NCBI GenBank assembly: GCA_963965975.1
Contig: OZ014417.1
Location: forward strand, 2,089,821 to 2,153,820
Direction of reading: 5' to 3'
Length of the DNA stretch: 64,000 nucleotides
Source of the DNA: Xestospongia bergquistia
Taxonomy: Eukaryota > Porifera > Demospongiae > Haplosclerida > Petrosiidae
Shown one piece after another: positions 46,458-64,000 of the stretch. Each line of letters begins with the position of its first letter. Positions within the stretch are counted from its first letter, which is position 1. The position numbers and the translations under genes are program-made. The notes beneath the pieces are model-generated. The model searched no databases, was not told the DNA's origin, and saw only the letters and a list, made by a program, of their open reading frames with translations.

Positions 46458-49079
46458 ACTCTCTCAGGTCCATTCTTCATCAGGACATAAACAAGCACTT
46501 AAAGAGGTATTAGCTGATTCAGCTGTAGCTATTAAATTAGCTGACACAAAAGCAGCTGGTGAAGTAAAGGCACTTGATATGTTTTATGTCATGTTACAAA
46601 ATGAACCTAACAGAGCATTCTATGGGTAAGTAGATGTACATACAATAATAACTAGTATACTCCCACTATACTCTGGATATATACTATTGATAGATATTAT
46701 AACTACCCAATGAGTATCCAATAATATCCATTAGTATCTATTAGTCAGTGATGGGGTTAAGCACTGACTATATTACTTAAAGCACAAGGATAAGCACTTT
46801 AAAAAGTACTTGAAGCATTAAGCATTTTTTCAGCACTTTTACAAAAAGTGCTCAAGTACCAAGTCAAAGCATTTTAAAAGAGCTTTAACCACAAGGATAA
46901 GTACATGTACTTTATAGTAGATAAGATGGTTTATTTCAAATTTTTATTACAACGAATAAACATTAGTTTTCAAAGTTACTATCAGACAATTGGCCTAAAA
47001 ACTTTGCCTGTGATATTGAATAAACATTCGACTGGTGCAGAAGAAGCTGGCACTGCTGGAATTGTTTCAGCAACACTGGATAAGATTGTGTTTTTAACAA
47101 ACACTACACTAAGTGGTTAAGCACAAGTGCTTTGATTAACAAAATACTTCAAAGCACTTGTAAGTACTTCAAAAAAGTGTTTAAATCACTTTTAAACACG
47201 AGCACCAAAATACTTGACCCATCCTTGCTATTAGTATCTGTAAGTATCCATCTTATGGGATACTCATTAGATAACTATCTACCATCACTTAGTATCCAGG
47301 AGTATCCAAGAGTATCCAATTAGTACAGATAGAGGAGTACATAGCAATCCATTGATATTCTCAATTGATTCAAGTCCTTTCCTTGTTTCTAATAGCTCTT
47401 TGTTCAGCATAAATTACATAATTAAGTATAACAAATAAATAATAGTATAAAGTAATAATAGGAGTATATTATAAGGAACTATAGATCACTGTTATATATA
47501 ATCTTATATTATGGAATTAACCATTGTCATACATGGAGTATTACTGTTATAGTGTTTGACCAAACAATAGGTACTGTATTTCTAACAAAATATTATATTA
47601 AAATATATTACATAATTGGATCACTTTAATATGCTCTCTTCTTTTCTCCAGTATAGATGATGTAGAGAGAGCAAGTGAAGCTAATGCAATAGAAACATTA
47701 CTTATTACTGATGAACTGTTCAGGTACTTCTTAATATATTCATTGAGAATGTTTTGTTATGTATTATTGTATAGATCAGCTGATATTCCTACCAGACAAA
47801 GATATGTAGCATTAGTTGATGGAGTCAAAGACAATGGTGGTACTGTTAGGTAAGTTGGTATGAGGTAGACACAATAGTTAGCTTAGTGAGTGTGATACAT
47901 ATGATTGGAGGTGAGCCTATATTTAAGACTGAGCCTATATTTAAGACTGGGCCTCTATTTAAGACTGAGCCTCTATCTAGACTGGGTCTCAATTTAAGAC
48001 TGGGCCTTTATTCAAGTGAATAAAGTATGTATAGATTTAATATTACTAGACAAGTATGCATACTAATAATATCATATTACATCTATTGTAATAAGTATCC
48101 TAGACCTGTGACATAACTTTCAATTTCTATGACACCTAAAAGTTGACTATACAATAGTGTAATATTATAGCCGGTTATACAACATTCTGACATCATAGAT
48201 ATATTATACACAGATATATTATACTATAATACAGATATATTTTGCTACAATAAATTTTATATTATACTATAAAACATATATAGTATTTGATCATTCCTGT
48301 TTTATATTTTGTAGAATATTTTCTAGTTTACATGTATCAGGAGAACGTAAGTTTATTTTAGATATAAATTTAGAATGATTTAGCTGATGTATATTAATTA
48401 CCCATTGAGATCCAAGAGTATCCAATGTACATGTTTTAACTAGTACTATTGTTAGTGTGGCCAGACAACACTATCTAAACTTTGAAATTTTCTGGTCATT
48501 TTTAATGTTCAAGCAATAAAGAGTACTTATACAAATATGATGTAATTATGGAAGCCGAGAGTGACATCCATTTCTAAATTTCAATTTATTATTAAGTGTT
48601 ATAATATTGTTATATTGTTGTTATATTATTATTATATTGTTGTTATGATATTGTTATATTGTTTGAAGATCCCACCCCAAAACATACCTAACTGCTAAGC
48701 TGTAGGAGTAAATGTTCTTTCATCCATTCTCTCAGCAACTGACCATTAACACTTTAAACTCATTCATCTTGTTGATACTAGTATCAGCTCACGTTAATTT
48801 TGTATTACATGTAAATTTACTAATTTTTAGTAATGTAATGAAGTTAGAAGTACAGTCTAATACAATATAATAAATTGGAAAATAGAAATGTGTGTCTACC
48901 TTTACCAATTATATATAACAATAGTGTAATTCCTTTGTAAGTAACAATTTGAATTAATTTATTCCAATTAATTTTATATTTATGTTGTAGAGTTGGGATT
49001 GCTAACGGGTGTGGCTGCCATTTTGAGGTTCCCTTTGCCAGAAGTTATTGATGATTCAGATGATAGCAATGATGATTAA
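44058..49079 (+). CDS. PELO: pelota, mRNA surveillance and ribosome rescue factor
   Basis: Twelve exons: 44058-44098, 44164-44256, 44710-44951, 45056-45112, 45159-45265, 46120-46180, 46238-46362, 46468-46625, 47652-47723, 47775-47849, 48315-48346 and 48991-49079; 383 residues, close to the human 385. [30 protein letters not shown] is the Sm-like N-terminal domain. [16 protein letters not shown] and [10 protein letters not shown] follow, then the central domain with SPGFVKDQF, and the C-terminal eRF1-like domain with [27 protein letters not shown] and [24 protein letters not shown], ending in an acidic tail. With HBS1 it binds the empty A site of stalled ribosomes and triggers no-go decay. Introns host a 45-base minisatellite (intron 5), a CT tract (intron 7) and a hAT-like element (intron 8). 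Confidence 0.95.
45470..45960. repeat. 45-base minisatellite in PELO intron 5
   Basis: About eleven copies of a 45-base unit containing TTGTTATATAATTATAGTAT and ACCACTATATAACATC. The first six or so are identical and the later ones drift. As 45 is a multiple of three and the unit lacks stops in one frame of each strand, long frames appear on both strands, but they are artefacts of the repeat. Confidence 0.85.
46746..47227. mobile_element. hAT-like non-autonomous element in PELO intron 8
   Basis: An 8-base target duplication CTATTAGT flanks it (46738-46745 and 47228-47235). Ends are CAGTGATGGG on the left and the complement of CAAGGATGGG on the right, a hAT-type terminus. The interior is rich in AAGCACTT/AAGTGCTT repeats in both orientations. 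It has no transposase. It lies in a zone of degenerate AGTATCCA repeats. Confidence 0.7.
47905..48015. repeat. short tandem repeat in PELO intron 10
   Basis: About five degenerate copies of a 22-base unit of the form GAGCCTATATTTAAGACTG. Confidence 0.7.
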
Positions 49080-51605
<2,526 letters not shown>

Positions 51606-53510
51606 TTAATCAACTTCTTCCACTGTAGGTCCACCTCGATGATTACCAGGTGAGCCAGCACCATTGTCAGAACCACCATGAAGTTTGGCCATGATAGGAG
51701 AACAGACTCGTTGGATTTCTTGAAGTTTGTGGTTGTATTCCTCTTTGTCTGCCAAACTATTCTTGTCTAACCAGTTTAACACTTCCTTCACTTGACTCTC
51801 TACTGTTTCTTTATCTGATGAACTCAGTTTGTCTCCATGGTTACGTATAGCATCTTGTATGCTGAAAGCATAATTCTCCAAGCTGTTTCGAGAACTTATT
51901 CGCTCCCTCTGAGCATTGTCTTCCTCCTTGAACTTTTCTGCTTCTTTCACCATTCTATCAATCTCTTCTTTAGAGAGTCGTCCTTTGTTGTTGGTAATAG
52001 TAATTGTGTTGCTTTTACCAGTGCTCTGGTCTTTAGCAGTCACATTGAGTATACCATTAGCATCGACATCAAATGAGACATCAATCTTTGGAACTCCACG
52101 AGGTGCTGGAGGAATACCAGTCAGCTCAAAGGTACCAAGAAGGTTATTGTCTTTCGTCATAGCTCTCTCTCCTTCGTAGACCTGGATGGTCACTCCTGTT
52201 TGGTTGTCTGAATAAGTAGTGAAGGTGTTAGAAGCACGAGTTGGAATACGGCTGTTGCGTTCAACCAGTTTGGTCATTACTCCTCCAGCAGTTTCTATAC
52301 CAAGGGAAAGGGGAGCTACATCAACCAGTAAGACTTCTTGAACGTTAGCACTGTCATCTCCAGACAGGATAGCAGCCTGAACAGCAGCACCATAGGCAAC
52401 AGCTTCATCAGGATTGATGGATTTGTTCAGTTCCTTACCATTGAAGTAATCCTGCAGCAATTTTTGTACTTTAGGGATACGAGTAGATCCTCCAACTAGA
52501 ACAATATCATGGATCTTCCCTTTGTCCAACTTTGCATCTCTGAGTGCCTTCTCTACTGGATCAAGAGTACAACGGAAGAGATCCTGACAAAGCTCTTCAA
52601 ATCGTGCACGTGTGATTTTGGAGTAGAAGTCAACCCCTTCGTGGAGAGCATCAATTTCTAGACATGCCTCTGTGCTGGATGACAATGTTCTCTTGGCTCT
52701 TTCACAGGCAGTTCTCAGACGACGTAATGCTCTTGGGTTGTTGCTGATGTCCTTACGAGTTTTACGTTTGAATTCTTGGACAAAATGACTGACCAATCGG
52801 TTGTCAAAGTCTTCTCCTCCCAAGTGAGTGTCACCAGCAGTGGCTCTCACTTCAAAGACAGATCCTTCATCAATTGTAAGGATAGAGACGTCAAAGGTAC
52901 CACCACCAAGATCAAAGATCAAAACATTTCTCTCTCCTGTCAGGTTTTTGTCCAACCCATAAGCTAGAGCTGCAGCTGTTGGCTCATTGATTATCCTTAG
53001 TACATTAAGTCCAGCAATATGGCCTGCATCTTTGGTAGCTTGGCGTTGAGAGTCATTGAAATAAGCTGGTACTGTGATAACTGCATCCTTTACACTCTGT
53101 CCCAGATAGACTTCAGCTGTCTCCTTCATCTTTTGCAAAACCATTGAACTGATCTCTTCTGGAGAGAAAACTTTGTCTTCTCCCATGTACTCCACCTTGA
53201 TCTTTGGTTTGCCGTAATCATCAACAACTTTGAAAGGCCAGTGTTTCATATCGGATTGAACAACTGGATCATTGTACTTTCGACCAATCAAACGTTTTGC
53301 ATCAAAGACACTGTTCTCTGGGTTCCTAGCCACCTGTTGTTTGGCACCATCTCCAATGAGTCTCTCTGTTTCTGTGAAGGCTACATGACTGGGTGTGGTC
53401 CTATTTCCTTGATCGTTTGCAATGATTTCCACTTTGCCATGTTGGAAGACTCCCACACATGAGTATGTCGTTCCAAGATCAATACCAATTGCTGATGCTT
53501 TAGCAGCCAT
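51606..53510 (-). CDS. HSP70: cytosolic heat shock protein 70, inducible type
   Basis: A single uninterrupted exon of 634 residues. The ATPase domain carries the three family signatures: GIDLGTTYS (residue 9), [12 protein letters not shown] (about 197) and [13 protein letters not shown] (about 336). The substrate-binding domain follows ([22 protein letters not shown]), then a short lid and the C-terminal EEVD motif that binds TPR co-chaperones in the cytosol and nucleus. It lacks signal or transit peptide. Lack of introns and a promoter with TATA box and heat-shock elements (53607-53700) mark it as stress-inducible. It refolds or holds unfolded proteins using ATP. The lid carries [17 protein letters not shown] instead of long GGMP repeats. 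No defect was seen. Confidence 0.97.
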   Translation of the reverse strand: MAAKASAIGIDLGTTYSCVGVFQHGKVEIIANDQGNRTTPSHVAFTETERLIGDGAKQQVARNPENSVFDAKRLIGRKYNDPVVQSDMKHWPFKVVDDYGKPKIKVEYMGEDKVFSPEEISSMVLQKMKETAEVYLGQSVKDAVITVPAYFNDSQRQATKDAGHIAGLNVLRIINEPTAAALAYGLDKNLTGERNVLIFDLGGGTFDVSILTIDEGSVFEVRATAGDTHLGGEDFDNRLVSHFVQEFKRKTRKDISNNPRALRRLRTACERAKRTLSSSTEACLEIDALHEGVDFYSKITRARFEELCQDLFRCTLDPVEKALRDAKLDKGKIHDIVLVGGSTRIPKVQKLLQDYFNGKELNKSINPDEAVAYGAAVQAAILSGDDSANVQEVLLVDVAPLSLGIETAGGVMTKLVERNSRIPTRASNTFTTYSDNQTGVTIQVYEGERAMTKDNNLLGTFELTGIPPAPRGVPKIDVSFDVDANGILNVTAKDQSTGKSNTITITNNKGRLSKEEIDRMVKEAEKFKEEDNAQRERISSRNSLENYAFSIQDAIRNHGDKLSSSDKETVESQVKEVLNWLDKNSLADKEEYNHKLQEIQRVCSPIMAKLHGGSDNGAGSPGNHRGGPTVEEVD

Positions 53511-53606
53511 TGCCTTGATAATCTTCTTAGTAGTTTCTTCTGCTTTCTTTAGTTTTACTTGAGTTTCGAATCTCTAAGTTACTGATGTTGATCAGTGGAC
53601 TGTCTC

Positions 53607-53700
53607 CTTTTATAGTACCTAGGATTTTGCATTGTACAATTCTAGAAATTTGTAGAATTATAGTTGTCTAGAACAATGAAGACATTTCTGGAAAAATCCA
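53607..53700 (-). promoter_or_regulatory. HSP70 core promoter with heat-shock elements
   Basis: On the minus strand TATAAAAG lies at 53607-53614, about 100 bases before the start codon. Upstream are alternating GAA/TTC pentamers: TTCTAGAA at 53640-53647 with a further GAA eight bases on, TCTAGAACAATGAA at 53667-53680, and TTTCTGGAAAAATCCA at 53685-53700. These fit HSF1 trimer sites. Binding is inferred. Confidence 0.7.
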
Positions 53701-54073
53701 GAGGTTAGAAGATTGCCAAGTCATTTTCAGCCAATGATGTAACTCGAATACTCTAAAACACCCACGTGGTTTTCGTTCATATCCGTAAACCTCCGCTCAC
53801 TCAACTATGATGTCATAGCATCGTCAGCAATATGGCTGTACAAAAAGTATGACAGTGTCCACAAATGACCATCAGTTGACTTAAGATTTTGGCTCTGCGT
53901 AAGCTTCCTCTTGTTCTGTTGTCTACTCTTAAAGTGACGTATTCCGACAAGGATAACTGGAATACTATTGTCTACGTTACTATCACTCGGAGAGTATGGA
54001 ACAAAGTTTATGAACTGAGAAAACTGTGAAATCTATTATTTATAACTATTAGAACTTATTTCTCTCTGCCACT

Positions 54074-64000
<9,927 letters not shown>

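Noticed and set aside
46905-47120. 71-codon frame in the hAT-like element
   Set aside because: No resemblance to a transposase; it lies wholly inside the non-autonomous element.
51837-53462. Plus-strand frames over HSP70
   Set aside because: Antisense shadows of the conserved HSP70 coding sequence.

Overview
The window looks like a compact, AT-rich early-branching metazoan nuclear genome, most likely a demosponge of the Amphimedon type. Reasons: short GT-AG introns (often 40-200 bases), animal gene families (NDUFS8, MRM1, DCTPP1, NUDT6-like, pelota, strawberry notch, HSP70, SLC18B1), many head-to-head gene pairs, and Roc-COR-Death proteins of a kind that is expanded in sponges. The species is inferred; the gene calls rest on reading the translations.

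Layout. (1) 0.4-5.4 kb: minus-strand tandem cluster of intronless multi-pass membrane protein genes (two close paralogs, one divergent, two broken copies). (2) 6.4-14.1 kb: two 15-exon SLC18B1-like transporter genes on the minus strand, a direct tandem duplication of about 3.9 kb. (3) 14.1-15.9 kb: NDUFS8 on plus, head-to-head with the second transporter. (4) 16.2-19.1 kb: DCTPP1 (minus) and MRM1 (plus), start codons separated by 55 bases. (5) 19.7-29.6 kb: leader, an array of splice-acceptor / three-base / splice-donor units, then a decayed Roc-COR-Death gene. (6) 30.0-41.2 kb: a homologous leader, a second and longer array, then a nearly intact Roc-COR-Death gene with one frame discontinuity. 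(7) 42.1-49.1 kb: NUDT6-like nudix gene (minus) and PELO (plus), again with 55 bases between start codons. (8) 49.1-51.6 kb: TA microsatellite desert. (9) 51.6-53.5 kb: intronless inducible-type HSP70 on minus with TATA box and heat-shock elements. (10) 54.1 kb to the window end: strawberry notch (SBNO), 26 exons seen, with a tRNA-Phe(GAA) nested in an intron.

The most unusual content is the pair of arrays at 20.5-24.7 kb and 31.5-38.0 kb. In each, a roughly 135-150 base intron-like unit with pyrimidine tract and acceptor AG is followed by exactly three bases and then a GTAAGT donor, repeated about twenty times. In both loci the first such triplet is ATG, the second GGA, and the large Roc exon downstream begins in phase 0. 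The sequence therefore reads as a gene whose N-terminus, including its start codon, could be assembled from single-codon exons. In the second array the strong-donor units are intact in 18 of 18 cases, while the interleaved weak-donor units have lost their acceptor in 7 of 16. This suggests selection on splicing of one unit class. RNA evidence is needed to prove it.

Other notable points: a slippery-type heptamer exactly at the frame break of the Roc-COR-Death gene; four MITE-like elements, one with an 8-base target duplication; an exon-derived minisatellite carrying decoy donors in SBNO; and scrambled nudix gene fragments inside the first array.
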